From contig NZ_FOVR01000003.1 of the NCBI RefSeq assembly GCF_900115225.1, positions 436,017 to 500,016 on the forward strand: DNA of 64,000 nt, read 5' to 3'. Within the stretch, counting starts at the first letter, position 1, and every line of letters starts with the position of its first letter. The notes beneath the pieces are model-generated. The model was not told the DNA's origin. It did not search any database and saw only the letters and a program-made list of their open reading frames with translations. Of this stretch, positions 18,860-26,760 are shown in pieces. The translations under genes were made by a program, and so were the position numbers. Source of the stretch: Cohaesibacter marisflavi (GTDB lineage Bacteria; Pseudomonadota; Alphaproteobacteria; Rhizobiales; Cohaesibacteraceae).

Positions 18860-19497
18860 CCGCGTTGAGCAAGACCAAAATGGTCCCGAGTGAAGACAAA
18901 CTGGATCACCTCATTGCCGAGTTTGCAACCTGTGCTGTCGCCAATGTCAGCGACAATCTGGACCGTCTGAGAGGCGCCAAGGGCATCAAGCCGTTCCATC
19001 GGGCTGGCGTCATGGTCGGCCGTGCGCTTACAATCAAGGTTGTGCCGGGCAGCAATGGCTTCATCCATCGAGCACTGGACATTGTAAAACCGGGCGAAAT
19101 TCTCGTTGTCGATGGTGGCGGCTATTGCGACCGGGCTCTCATCGGCGAAATCATGGTGGCCATTGCCAAGTCGCGTGGGGCTGCGGGCTATGTGATTGAT
19201 GGTGCGATCCGCGACATTGACAATATTTCGAGCAATGACTTTCCGGTGTTCGCGCGTGATTTTATCCATATGGGCCCCTACAAAGACGGTCCGGGAGCCA
19301 TCAACATTCCGGTCAGCATCGGCGGCATGATGGTGCATCCGGGTGATATCATCATGGGGGATGCCGATGGCGTCGTAGCCATTGCGCCGCAAGAAGCCGA
19401 AACCCTTCTGGCCAATACGCGCGCCCAGCAGAAAAAGGAGGAAGAAATTCTTGCTTCCGTGGCTGCAGGCACGTACACCGGAGCCTATGCAAAGTAG
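18856..19497 (+). CDS. RraA-family protein, probable 4-hydroxy-4-methyl-2-oxoglutarate (HMG) aldolase
   Basis: 213 aa. The RraA/HMG-aldolase fold is clear, with the metal/substrate pair Arg119-Asp120 in VIDGAIRDID and a GDADGVVAI C-terminal motif. Family members from Pseudomonas and Sphingomonas split 4-hydroxy-4-methyl-2-oxoglutarate or 4-carboxy-4-hydroxy-2-oxoadipate to pyruvate and also decarboxylate oxaloacetate. The RNase E inhibitor RraA itself is shorter (~160 aa) and would not sit in a catabolic operon, so the aldolase role is preferred. It is translationally coupled to the aminotransferase. Confidence 0.85.
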   Translation: MTALSKTKMVPSEDKLDHLIAEFATCAVANVSDNLDRLRGAKGIKPFHRAGVMVGRALTIKVVPGSNGFIHRALDIVKPGEILVVDGGGYCDRALIGEIMVAIAKSRGAAGYVIDGAIRDIDNISSNDFPVFARDFIHMGPYKDGPGAINIPVSIGGMMVHPGDIIMGDADGVVAIAPQEAETLLANTRAQQKKEEEILASVAAGTYTGAYAK

Positions 19498-19618
19498 GGA
19501 AAGTCACTAAGATTCCTTGGTAAAGCTCTCAATCAATGGGTTCCCCAATAGCGCGTTTGTGCCTGACAGACACGGGCACAGACGTCCAAGCCGAAAGCCA
19601 CCTTCTGTGAAAGAAACA

Positions 19619-20278
19619 ATGCCGTCCTCCGTATCCATAAGCATCTCCCATATGGGGGCCACCGCTTTGCTGGTGCAGTCAGGCGGCCCTCTTTCGGTTG
19701 ATGTACAAAGCCGCTATTGGGCGTATGATCAAGCCTGCAAAGCGCTTGAAGGCGTGGTTGAGACCGTATTGGGCATGCATTCCCTTCTGGTCTATCTGAC
19801 ACCCGACTGCGACCCGATGCGCATGAAGGTTGAGCTTGAACAGCTTTGGCAGCGGACAAAGCCGCGCCAGATCGAAGGGCGCCTTGTCGAAATCCCGGTT
19901 ATCTATGGCGGTGAGACGGGCATGGATCTGAGCGAACTGGCAGACTCTTGCAGCCTCAGTGTTGATGAGGTCGTCGCCCTACACTCGGAACCGGACTATG
20001 TCGCCTTTGCCCTCGGTAGCCAGCCCGGATTTGCCTATCTTGGTGGCATGAATTCGAGATTAACCACGCCTCGCCGTGCCCAGCCCCGTTTGAGTGTGCA
20101 AGAAGGCAGTGTGGTGATCGGGGGCGCTCAGGCCGGCGTCATCGCCAAGACATCTCCTTCCGGATGGCATGTTATCGGCAAGACGGAGCTTTCCTTCTTT
20201 GACGAAACCAAACAGAGCCCTTCCCTCATCATGCCCGGGGACAGGATCCGGTTCGTTGTTCAGGAGTTGATAGCATGA
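19619..20278 (+). CDS. pxpB: 5-oxoprolinase subunit PxpB (KipI-like)
   Basis: 219 aa from the ATG at 19619; the frame is open to 19517, but that extension has no family resemblance. KipI/PxpB motifs include the PVIYGGETGMDL segment and ALGSQPGFAYLGGM. Together with PxpC and PxpA it forms the ATP-dependent prokaryotic 5-oxoprolinase that opens the pyroglutamate lactam ring. It overlaps pxpC by 4 bp (ATGA). Confidence 0.93.
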   Translation: MPSSVSISISHMGATALLVQSGGPLSVDVQSRYWAYDQACKALEGVVETVLGMHSLLVYLTPDCDPMRMKVELEQLWQRTKPRQIEGRLVEIPVIYGGETGMDLSELADSCSLSVDEVVALHSEPDYVAFALGSQPGFAYLGGMNSRLTTPRRAQPRLSVQEGSVVIGGAQAGVIAKTSPSGWHVIGKTELSFFDETKQSPSLIMPGDRIRFVVQELIA

Positions 20279-21243
20279 TCGAGATCTCTGCGCCGGGTCT
20301 GCTGGCAACCATACAGGATCTCGGACGCCCCGGCTTCGGATCACTCGGTGTTGGCCGCAGCGGTGCGATGGATGCATTGGCGTTGCGTATTGCCAACGCC
20401 ATGTTGAGCAACGAAGAAACCGCCGCAGGCATAGAGATCACCTTGGGTGGATTTGAATGTCGCATTCTGGAACCGGTTGACATCTGCCTAGCCGGAGCCG
20501 ACTGCAAGGCCATGCTGGATGGCAAGCCGTTGCCGCGCTGGTGGGTGCAAAGCCTGCGCCCCGGCCAGACCCTCAAGATGGGCTTCTGCACCAGTGGCAT
20601 GCGCAGCTATCTGGCTGTGCGGGGCGGGTTGAATGTTCCTGAAATCCTAGGTTCACGCGCAACTGATATGAAAGGCGGCTTTGGCGGTCTTGAGGGGCGA
20701 GCCCTGCAAAGGGGAGACCGCCTCGCAGCGCTCCACAAGGCCACTCTTTCGCCTCCCCTTGCCTTTGGCTTGAGCCCGACTATCTGGCAATCCTTGTTTG
20801 AAAGCACGGCTATTCCTCAGCCCCTACACTTCATTCCGGCAGCAGAATGGGGAGATTATGACCGGGAAAACCAGACGCTGTTTACAGAGCAGGCCTGGCA
20901 GATTTCACAGGACAGCAACCGCATTGGCTATCGGCTCGAAGGGGAAGAAATCATCCCCATGGAGCGCAAGGAATTGTTGTCACACGGTATCTTGCCCGGC
21001 ACCATTCAGCTTCCTTCTTCCGGCAAGCCTGTCATTCAGCTGGCTGATGCCAATACAGCGGGTGGATACCCCAAACTGGGTGTCGTGATTGAAGCAGACC
21101 TGCCACTTCTGGCACAGGCAAGGCTTGGCAGCACAGTGCGCTTTGTGCCTTGCGCTTTGGAGGAAGCAAAGGCGGCAACCGAAAAGCAAAATCGGATGCT
21201 GGATGAAATCAGGACCTGCGCAGCATTCCATTTGGCGCCCTAA
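20275..21243 (+). CDS. pxpC: 5-oxoprolinase subunit PxpC (KipA-like)
   Basis: 322 aa of the biotin-dependent-carboxylase-like AHS2 domain family. The typical start IQDLGRPGFGSLGVGRSGAM and the SHGILPGTIQLPSSGKP motif near residue 235 are present. Partner of PxpB. It is followed by a hairpin (21264-21305) and a 135-bp gap before pxpA. Confidence 0.93.
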   Translation: MIEISAPGLLATIQDLGRPGFGSLGVGRSGAMDALALRIANAMLSNEETAAGIEITLGGFECRILEPVDICLAGADCKAMLDGKPLPRWWVQSLRPGQTLKMGFCTSGMRSYLAVRGGLNVPEILGSRATDMKGGFGGLEGRALQRGDRLAALHKATLSPPLAFGLSPTIWQSLFESTAIPQPLHFIPAAEWGDYDRENQTLFTEQAWQISQDSNRIGYRLEGEEIIPMERKELLSHGILPGTIQLPSSGKPVIQLADANTAGGYPKLGVVIEADLPLLAQARLGSTVRFVPCALEEAKAATEKQNRMLDEIRTCAAFHLAP

Positions 21244-21263
21244 CCAACGGGCTCTTTGTCTTC

Positions 21264-21305
21264 AAGAGTGGCTTGTGCAGCTTTGGTCGGTTCTGCACCA
21301 CTCTT
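21264..21305 (+). other. Hairpin between pxpC and pxpA
   Basis: AAGAGTG...GTGCAG (21264-21280, with a 4-nt bulge) pairs with CTGCACCACTCTT (21293-21305) around a 12-nt loop and is followed by only a short T run. It could be a partial terminator or processing site inside the operon. Confidence 0.5.
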
Positions 21306-21378
21306 TACTACCATATAGACCAGCCCCGGGTATCTGGAATAAACAAACAACACCCCGCCTTCACTAGGGAGAGTTCTG

Positions 21379-22140
21379 ATGAAAAGCATTGATGTCAATT
21401 CCGATCTTGGTGAAGGATTCGGTCCTTACCGTATTGCGCCAGATGCCGATCTGATGCCGTTGATCACATCGGCCAATATTGCCTGCGGTGCCCACGCTGG
21501 CGATCCCCTGATCATGGATGAAACCGTTTCCCTTGCGCAAACAAACAAGGTGCGGGTCGGGGCTCATATTGGCTATCCAGATCGAGAGAATTTCGGCCGC
21601 CGGATGATGACAATGACGCTCAAAGAACTTGAGTTGATGACCGTCACCCAGCTTGGTGCACTTGCAGCCATTGCCGCACACCGCGGTGCACAGCTCACCC
21701 ATGCCAATTTCCATGGGGCACTGGGGAACTTGTCCTTTGCGGACGCCGATGTTGCGCGGACACTCATCAAGGCCATGAAGTCCTTCGATCCCTCCCTCAA
21801 ATTTATCGGGCTGGGCGACACCGAGGCCTCTCGCATAGCCGAGGAAGAGGGAATAGAGGTTGTCTACTCCTTCCTGGCTGATCGGGGTTATTCTGCTCCG
21901 GGCCGTCTGGCACCGCGTGGCACAGCTGGTGCATTGCTGCATGAGCCTGAAGATATCCGCCTCAGAGTTGCCGAAACCCTGTCATCAGGCAAGCTGAAGC
22001 TCACGACGGGGGAAGTCATTCCTGTCAAGATCGATTCCATTCTGGTCCATAGCGATACGCCCAATGCCCTGAAACTGGCCCATGCCATTCGTCAGGGTAT
22101 CGCAGATGCCGCCTTCGAAATCGCCTCCTACGCGATCTGA
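21379..22140 (+). CDS. pxpA: 5-oxoprolinase subunit PxpA (LamB/YcsF family)
   Basis: 253 aa. Family hallmarks are the N-terminal DVNSDLGEGFG, the ANIACGAHAGDP loop and the C-terminal ILVHSDTPNA. The fold is a deacetylase-like TIM barrel that works with PxpBC. AGGGAGAG lies about 10 nt before the ATG. Last intact gene of the operon; the 22141-22257 tail holds a decayed copy of unrelated coding sequence. Confidence 0.93.
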   Translation: MKSIDVNSDLGEGFGPYRIAPDADLMPLITSANIACGAHAGDPLIMDETVSLAQTNKVRVGAHIGYPDRENFGRRMMTMTLKELELMTVTQLGALAAIAAHRGAQLTHANFHGALGNLSFADADVARTLIKAMKSFDPSLKFIGLGDTEASRIAEEEGIEVVYSFLADRGYSAPGRLAPRGTAGALLHEPEDIRLRVAETLSSGKLKLTTGEVIPVKIDSILVHSDTPNALKLAHAIRQGIADAAFEIASYAI

Positions 22141-22142
22141 TC

Positions 22143-22212
22143 GCCCGAAAGATCAATGCCGAGAAGGTTGCTCTCAAGGCGCTATAGCATCTAGTCCGGG
22201 TCGGAAGGTCTT
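22143..22212 (+). pseudogene. Remnant of a nucleotidyltransferase-gene 3' end
   Basis: This stretch closely repeats 12284-12354, the end and 3' flank of the nucleotidyltransferase gene. In frame it reads AEKVALKAL-stop against AEQVALKALRTI-stop, and the non-coding flank (CATCTAGTCCGGGTCGGA against CATCTAATCCGGTTCGGA) is also alike. The rest of the gene is absent, so this is either the scar of a lost paralogue or a dispersed repeat that happens to overlap a coding end. Confidence 0.65.
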
Positions 22213-22257
22213 TCCATCAGCCTCTCCCGGCTCCTCAGTCTATGGGGCCAAAGGCTT

Positions 22258-23304
22258 TTACAGATCGGAGGCCTGCATTCGCGCTTTGGCTGTTGAGGCG
22301 CGCAAAACCACTTGCGAAGGCAAGACAAGCCGCTTTTGCGGTATCGTCTCACCCTTCAACCGTTTGACCATAAGGTCCGCTGCAAGCCGGCCCTGATGGT
22401 CCGCATTCATTTTTACGGTCGTCAAGGGGGGCGAGATGAAGCCCGAGAAGGGCAGATCATCATAGCCAACAACGGATACATCGCCGGGCACCGACAACCC
22501 AAGGCTATTGAGCGCCCCGATCACGCCCAGCGCGATGGTGTCATTGCCTGCAAATATGGCCGTCAATCGTGGCTGCCGCTTCATCAGGCGCAGGGTTGCG
22601 TTATAGCCGCTCTCTGCACTGAAATCGCCGAACTCGATGCAATCGGCGTCGAGCATTATCCCGCTTTTTAAAAGCTCTTGGCGCAGCTCCTCCAAACGGG
22701 AATCGGTCGCGGAAAAGCCCGAGGGCGAAAAGGGAACGCTGCCGATATTCCGGTGTCCCAAATCCACGATATGGCGCACTGCCTCCGTTGTGCTGTCACT
22801 GGTGCAGGTCGTCACACTCAGCTCTTCCGGATGTCCGATCGAGCCGATCTGCACAACGGGAAAGCCGCTATCCAGCAAGGCATGAAGATCCTTGTCTTCG
22901 ACATGAGGGCTGAGCACCATCAGCCCGTCTATGCGATGGGAAAAGACCAGATCCGTATAGGGATTGACGCCCTTCTTCCGTTCGAAGGTCTCCAATAGCA
23001 GGCTGTAACCCGCCTCTTTCAGAACATCGGCAATCGCGTAATGCAATATGGGGATATAGGCATCCACACGGATGGAGCGCGTTTCCGTGATCACCAGTCC
23101 GATCGTATCCGTTCGCCCCTTGCGCAGCATGAGCGCCGCAGAATTGGGACGATAGCCCAGAATGCGCGCTGCTTCACGCACGCGCTCCTTGGTTTCTTCG
23201 CTGAGACTGACGGCATTTGAACCGTTCAGAACCAGAGACACGGTCGAACGGGAAACGCCGGCCAGTTTGGCCACATCATGGCTGGTGACAGATTTTGCTT
23301 TCAT
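22258..23304 (-). CDS. LacI-family repressor of the alpha-galactoside operon
   Basis: 348 aa. The helix-turn-helix is at the N-terminus (TSHDVAKLAGVSRSTVSLVL), followed by a sugar-binding effector domain ending in SVVGYDDLPFSGFISPPLTT. It is divergent from the CUT1 transporter/alpha-galactosidase operon, and two matching palindromes lie in the 147-bp intergenic space, so it should repress both directions and respond to an alpha-galactoside or its breakdown product. Confidence 0.92.
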   Translation of the reverse strand: MKAKSVTSHDVAKLAGVSRSTVSLVLNGSNAVSLSEETKERVREAARILGYRPNSAALMLRKGRTDTIGLVITETRSIRVDAYIPILHYAIADVLKEAGYSLLLETFERKKGVNPYTDLVFSHRIDGLMVLSPHVEDKDLHALLDSGFPVVQIGSIGHPEELSVTTCTSDSTTEAVRHIVDLGHRNIGSVPFSPSGFSATDSRLEELRQELLKSGIMLDADCIEFGDFSAESGYNATLRLMKRQPRLTAIFAGNDTIALGVIGALNSLGLSVPGDVSVVGYDDLPFSGFISPPLTTVKMNADHQGRLAADLMVKRLKGETIPQKRLVLPSQVVLRASTAKARMQASDL

Positions 23305-23320
23305 TCCAACTGGATACCAT

Positions 23321-23336
23321 ACTAACGCGTGTTAGT
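23321..23336. promoter_or_regulatory. LacI operator 1
   Basis: ACTAACGCGTGTTAGT, a 16-bp palindrome with one mismatch, 16 bp upstream of the lacI start codon. Its centre is 54 bp from operator 2, about five helical turns, suitable for DNA looping. Confidence 0.85.
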
Positions 23337-23349
23337 CGAACTTTTTTCA

Positions 23350-23390
23350 TTGACAGATGCAAATTCAAAACTACACTAACACGTGTTAGT
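23350..23390 (+). promoter_or_regulatory. Promoter with LacI operator 2 for the alpha-galactoside operon
   Basis: TTGACA (23350-23355), 16-bp spacer, TACACT (23372-23377). The perfect 16-bp palindrome ACTAACACGTGTTAGT (23375-23390) overlaps the -10 box and start site, as for a blocking operator. Confidence 0.85.
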
Positions 23391-23451
23391 ATGGCTTGGC
23401 TGGGGATAGAGGAACCCTACAATCCAGCTCAGCATTCAAGATGGGAGGAGC

Positions 23452-24390
23452 ATGATGACCCGACGAAGTACCGATAAAACGGTCAACGCGGACAAAGAAT
23501 CAGGTCTGTTTGGAAACAGGCTGCGCAGGAAGGAAGCCCTGACGGGCTATCTTTTCATTTTGCCAGCCCTTATCGGCCTGATTGCCTTTTTTGCTTTTCC
23601 TACCATCCGGGCCGCGCAAATCAGTCTGACCAACTGGAACCTGATGCGCCCGGCGCACTGGATCGGGTTTGATAACTACGGCAAACTCTGGGCCGATGGG
23701 AAATTCTGGGACTCCATGCAGATCACGTTGCTCTATGTGATCTACAATATCCCCTTGCAAACAGCGCTTGGCCTGATCATTGCCGTGCTCGCAGACAGGC
23801 TTGCCAAGTCGGTTCTGTTCCGGGCCGTGATCATAGCGCCCTATCTCATTTCCAACGTGGTGGCCGGTCTTGTCTGGCTGCTCATGCTGGACCCGCTAAT
23901 CGGCCTGACCAACACTTTTCTTACCGGCATCGGCATCCCACCACAATCCTTTCTCAGTTCACCCGATCAGGCGCTCATTTCTGTCGCCGGCATCTCGATC
24001 TGGCGCCATGTGGGCTTCACTGCCCTGCTCTTCTATGCCGGTCTTCAGTCAATCCCACGCGATCTCTATGAAGCGGCGCGGCTGGATGGTGCCAGCGAAA
24101 GTGCCATGTTCCGCATGATCACGCTGCCGCTGTTGCGCCCCGTCATGGTGTTTGTGCTGGTGACCAGCGTGGTCGGGTCTTTCCAGGTGTTCGATGTGAT
24201 CGCCGTGACCACGCAAGGGGGGCCTGCCAACTCCACCCGCGCCGTGCTCTGGTACATCTATGAGAATGCCTTCCAGTTCAGCCGCATGGGCTATGCCTCA
24301 GCCATGTCCATGGTGCTGTTTGTCTTCCTCATTTTGGTAACGCTGTTGCAGATGCGCCTGCTGCATGCTGACCGTTCGGATCTGGGATAG
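23452..24390 (+). CDS. CUT1 ABC transporter permease, MalF-like (alpha-galactoside)
   Basis: 312 aa, six membrane spans after a short polar N-terminus; EAA loop YEAARLDGASESAMFRMITL. The ATG at 23452 follows GGGAGGAG closely; the next codon is also ATG. It is the first gene of the operon ending in a GH36 alpha-galactosidase. Confidence 0.93.
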   Translation: MMTRRSTDKTVNADKESGLFGNRLRRKEALTGYLFILPALIGLIAFFAFPTIRAAQISLTNWNLMRPAHWIGFDNYGKLWADGKFWDSMQITLLYVIYNIPLQTALGLIIAVLADRLAKSVLFRAVIIAPYLISNVVAGLVWLLMLDPLIGLTNTFLTGIGIPPQSFLSSPDQALISVAGISIWRHVGFTALLFYAGLQSIPRDLYEAARLDGASESAMFRMITLPLLRPVMVFVLVTSVVGSFQVFDVIAVTTQGGPANSTRAVLWYIYENAFQFSRMGYASAMSMVLFVFLILVTLLQMRLLHADRSDLG

Positions 24391-24401
24391 GGAGAAGCCT
24401 C

Positions 24402-25277
24402 ATGTCAAAGAAACTCAACCTGCCCAAATTGTTCGGCTATGCGGGCCTTGCCATTTTCTGCATCATCTCACTGTTGCCCATCTGGATGGCGCTCAAAACA
24501 GCGATCACCATGCCCTCAGATGTCTTTTCCACGGCGAATAGTCTATGGGTCAACAATCCGGTCTTCGGCAATTTCCTGCGCGTTTTGGGCCTGCCCAGTG
24601 ATGTACCGCCGCCTGCCAACTCAGGATCGCCAATCAACTTCATGATCGCCCTTCGAAACAGCGTGGTCTATACCGGCCTTCTTGTCACCGGTCAGCTCTT
24701 CTTTTCGTCACTGGCCGCCTATGCCTTTGCACGTCTGCGCTTTCCCGGACGGGATGCGCTCTTCTACAGTTTCATCGCGGCGACGATGATCCCTTCGATC
24801 GTGCTGTTCATTCCCAATTTCATCCTGATCCGCCAGTTGGGCCTGCTCAACAGCTTTGCGGGCATGGTGGCTCCCAACATCCTGATGCTGCCTTTCGCAG
24901 TCTTTTTCCTGCGTCAGTTCTTCCTTTCAACCCCCAAGGAGCTGGAAGAAGCAGCGCGGCTGGATGGCCTGAGCTGGTTCAAGGTCTATTGGCATATCGC
25001 CCTGCCGCTACAGCGCGGACCGCTGGCCACACTGGCCATCCTGCTTTCCATTCAGGCCTGGAATGACTTCTTCTGGCCGTTCCTCGTGGGCCAGAAAGAA
25101 AATGTACAGGTGATGGCCGTTGCCCTCGCCAACTATCAAAGCCAGACCGGACAAGGTCAGCCGGATTGGACCGGCCTGATGGCCGCCGTGATGCTATCGA
25201 TCATTCCGGTGCTGATCCTGCTCGTTTTCTTTGGTCGCCGTATCGTGGAATCCTTGCAAACAAGCGGCATGAAATAG
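24402..25277 (+). CDS. CUT1 ABC transporter permease, MalG-like (alpha-galactoside)
   Basis: 291 aa, six membrane spans, EAA loop EEAARLDGLSWFKVYWHIAL. A GGGAGAAG ribosome site lies in the 11-bp gap after the first permease. It pairs with that permease to form the channel. Confidence 0.93.
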   Translation: MSKKLNLPKLFGYAGLAIFCIISLLPIWMALKTAITMPSDVFSTANSLWVNNPVFGNFLRVLGLPSDVPPPANSGSPINFMIALRNSVVYTGLLVTGQLFFSSLAAYAFARLRFPGRDALFYSFIAATMIPSIVLFIPNFILIRQLGLLNSFAGMVAPNILMLPFAVFFLRQFFLSTPKELEEAARLDGLSWFKVYWHIALPLQRGPLATLAILLSIQAWNDFFWPFLVGQKENVQVMAVALANYQSQTGQGQPDWTGLMAAVMLSIIPVLILLVFFGRRIVESLQTSGMK

Positions 25278-25310
25278 GCCGATATTCGAATTTTCTAGGG
25301 AGAGAGAATT

Positions 25311-26612
25311 ATGAAGAACCTAACGAACTATCTTCTTGTGTCCGCAGCCATTCTGGCTCCGACAACCGTTTTTGCGCAAGACACCGTGCGCTACTGGATG
25401 TGGGATGGGCAACAGGCACCTGTCTATCAGCAGTGCGCGAATGACTTCGAGGCACTGAACAGCGACATCCATATCGAGATCACGCAAACGGGCTGGGATC
25501 AATATTGGACGAACCTGACGACCAGCTTCATTTCCGGTGATGCCCCTGACGTTTTCGTCAATCACCTGATGCGCCTGCCAGAATTTGCCGCCAACCAGAT
25601 GATCGAGGATCTCACTCCGCTTCTTGCTGACGCCTCCTATGATACATCGGGCTATCTGCCGGGCTTGCTGGAGAACTGGTCCAAGGATGGCGCAATCTAC
25701 GGTCTTCCCAAAGACTGGGCAACCGTCGCTGTCGCCTATGACCGGGACAAATTGAAGGCTGCCGGTCTTCAGCCATCTGATCTGGCTGACATGAACTGGA
25801 ACCCAGAAGATGGGGGCAGCTTCCAGAAGATCATCGCACATCTCACCGTCGACACCAACGGCAAGCGCGGAGATGAAGAGGGCTTTGACCCCAATTCCAT
25901 TGCCACCTTTGGCCTCGTTCTCAACCCGCTCAGCCCGCAAGGGGAAACCGAATGGGCCTATCTGGCAGCCAGCACGGGCTGGAGATTCATCGATGAGCCA
26001 TGGTCGACCCACTATAATTTCGATGATCCCCGCCTCGCCAAAACCCTGACATGGATTAGGGATCTTGCTCGCGTTCACCACCTGATGCCGACAGTGGAGC
26101 AGACGGGACGCCTGGGGGCAGAAACGCTGATGTTCTCCGACAAGGGAGCCATGACAGTGACCGGTTCGTGGCTTGTGGGCCTCTACCACCAGTCAAAGCC
26201 ATCGGTTGCCTTTGCCCCCATTCCTGCCGGGCCACAAGGGCGCAAAACCATGTTCAACGGGCTGGCGGATTCCATCTGGACGGGCAGCCCAGTCAAGGAT
26301 GCCGCATGGAAGTGGGTGCAATATCTCGGCTCTGATGCGTGTCAGACAACCGTTGCCAAAGCGGGCGTGGTCTTCCCTGCCCAGCAGGACCAGATAGAGA
26401 CTACCGTCAAGGCCTTCGAGGACAAGGGCGTCGATGTCTCTGCCTTCACCAAGGTTGCCACTGAAGAGACCACGTTTGCTCCGCCGATTACCGACTATGG
26501 CAACGAGATTTCCTCCATCGTGAAAGCAGCCCTCGAAAGTGTCATGCTGGGGCGGGAAAATCCCGAAGAAATCCTTACCGATGCCAATGAAGAGATTAAC
26601 AGCCTTTTCTGA
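25311..26612 (+). CDS. CUT1 ABC transporter substrate-binding protein (alpha-galactoside)
   Basis: 433 aa with a Sec signal peptide (cleavage after TTVFA near residue 22) and a MalE-type fold (RYWMWDGQQAPVYQQC start). GGGAGAGAG precedes the ATG. Unlike the first CUT1 operon, the binding protein is the third gene. It probably captures melibiose, raffinose or similar, as judged from the downstream alpha-galactosidase. Two stem-loops follow before the ATPase gene. Confidence 0.93.
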   Translation: MKNLTNYLLVSAAILAPTTVFAQDTVRYWMWDGQQAPVYQQCANDFEALNSDIHIEITQTGWDQYWTNLTTSFISGDAPDVFVNHLMRLPEFAANQMIEDLTPLLADASYDTSGYLPGLLENWSKDGAIYGLPKDWATVAVAYDRDKLKAAGLQPSDLADMNWNPEDGGSFQKIIAHLTVDTNGKRGDEEGFDPNSIATFGLVLNPLSPQGETEWAYLAASTGWRFIDEPWSTHYNFDDPRLAKTLTWIRDLARVHHLMPTVEQTGRLGAETLMFSDKGAMTVTGSWLVGLYHQSKPSVAFAPIPAGPQGRKTMFNGLADSIWTGSPVKDAAWKWVQYLGSDACQTTVAKAGVVFPAQQDQIETTVKAFEDKGVDVSAFTKVATEETTFAPPITDYGNEISSIVKAALESVMLGRENPEEILTDANEEINSLF

Positions 26613-26645
26613 TCGTTCGATCTTTGCAGGGAGCAGCATCGTCTG

Positions 26646-26691
26646 GGGGCGGCGCTGCGCCCCATCGCGGCCGGATAGCCTTCTGTCCGGC
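26646..26691 (+). other. Two intercistronic stem-loops after the binding-protein gene
   Basis: GGGGCG/CGCCCC (26646-26663, 6-nt loop) and GCCGGA/TCCGGC (26670-26691, 10-nt loop) lie in the 148-bp gap between binding protein and ATPase, without T runs. Confidence 0.6.
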
Positions 26692-26760
26692 GGCACCCAG
26701 CCCCATTATTTCAGCCGGAGCCCGAAGTGCAATCCGGTCAGGCCAACCCGGGAGGAGAGC

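Noticed and set aside
18856-19497. RraA as an RNase E inhibitor
   Set aside because: Longer than RraA and embedded in a catabolic operon; the HMG-aldolase branch of the family fits better.
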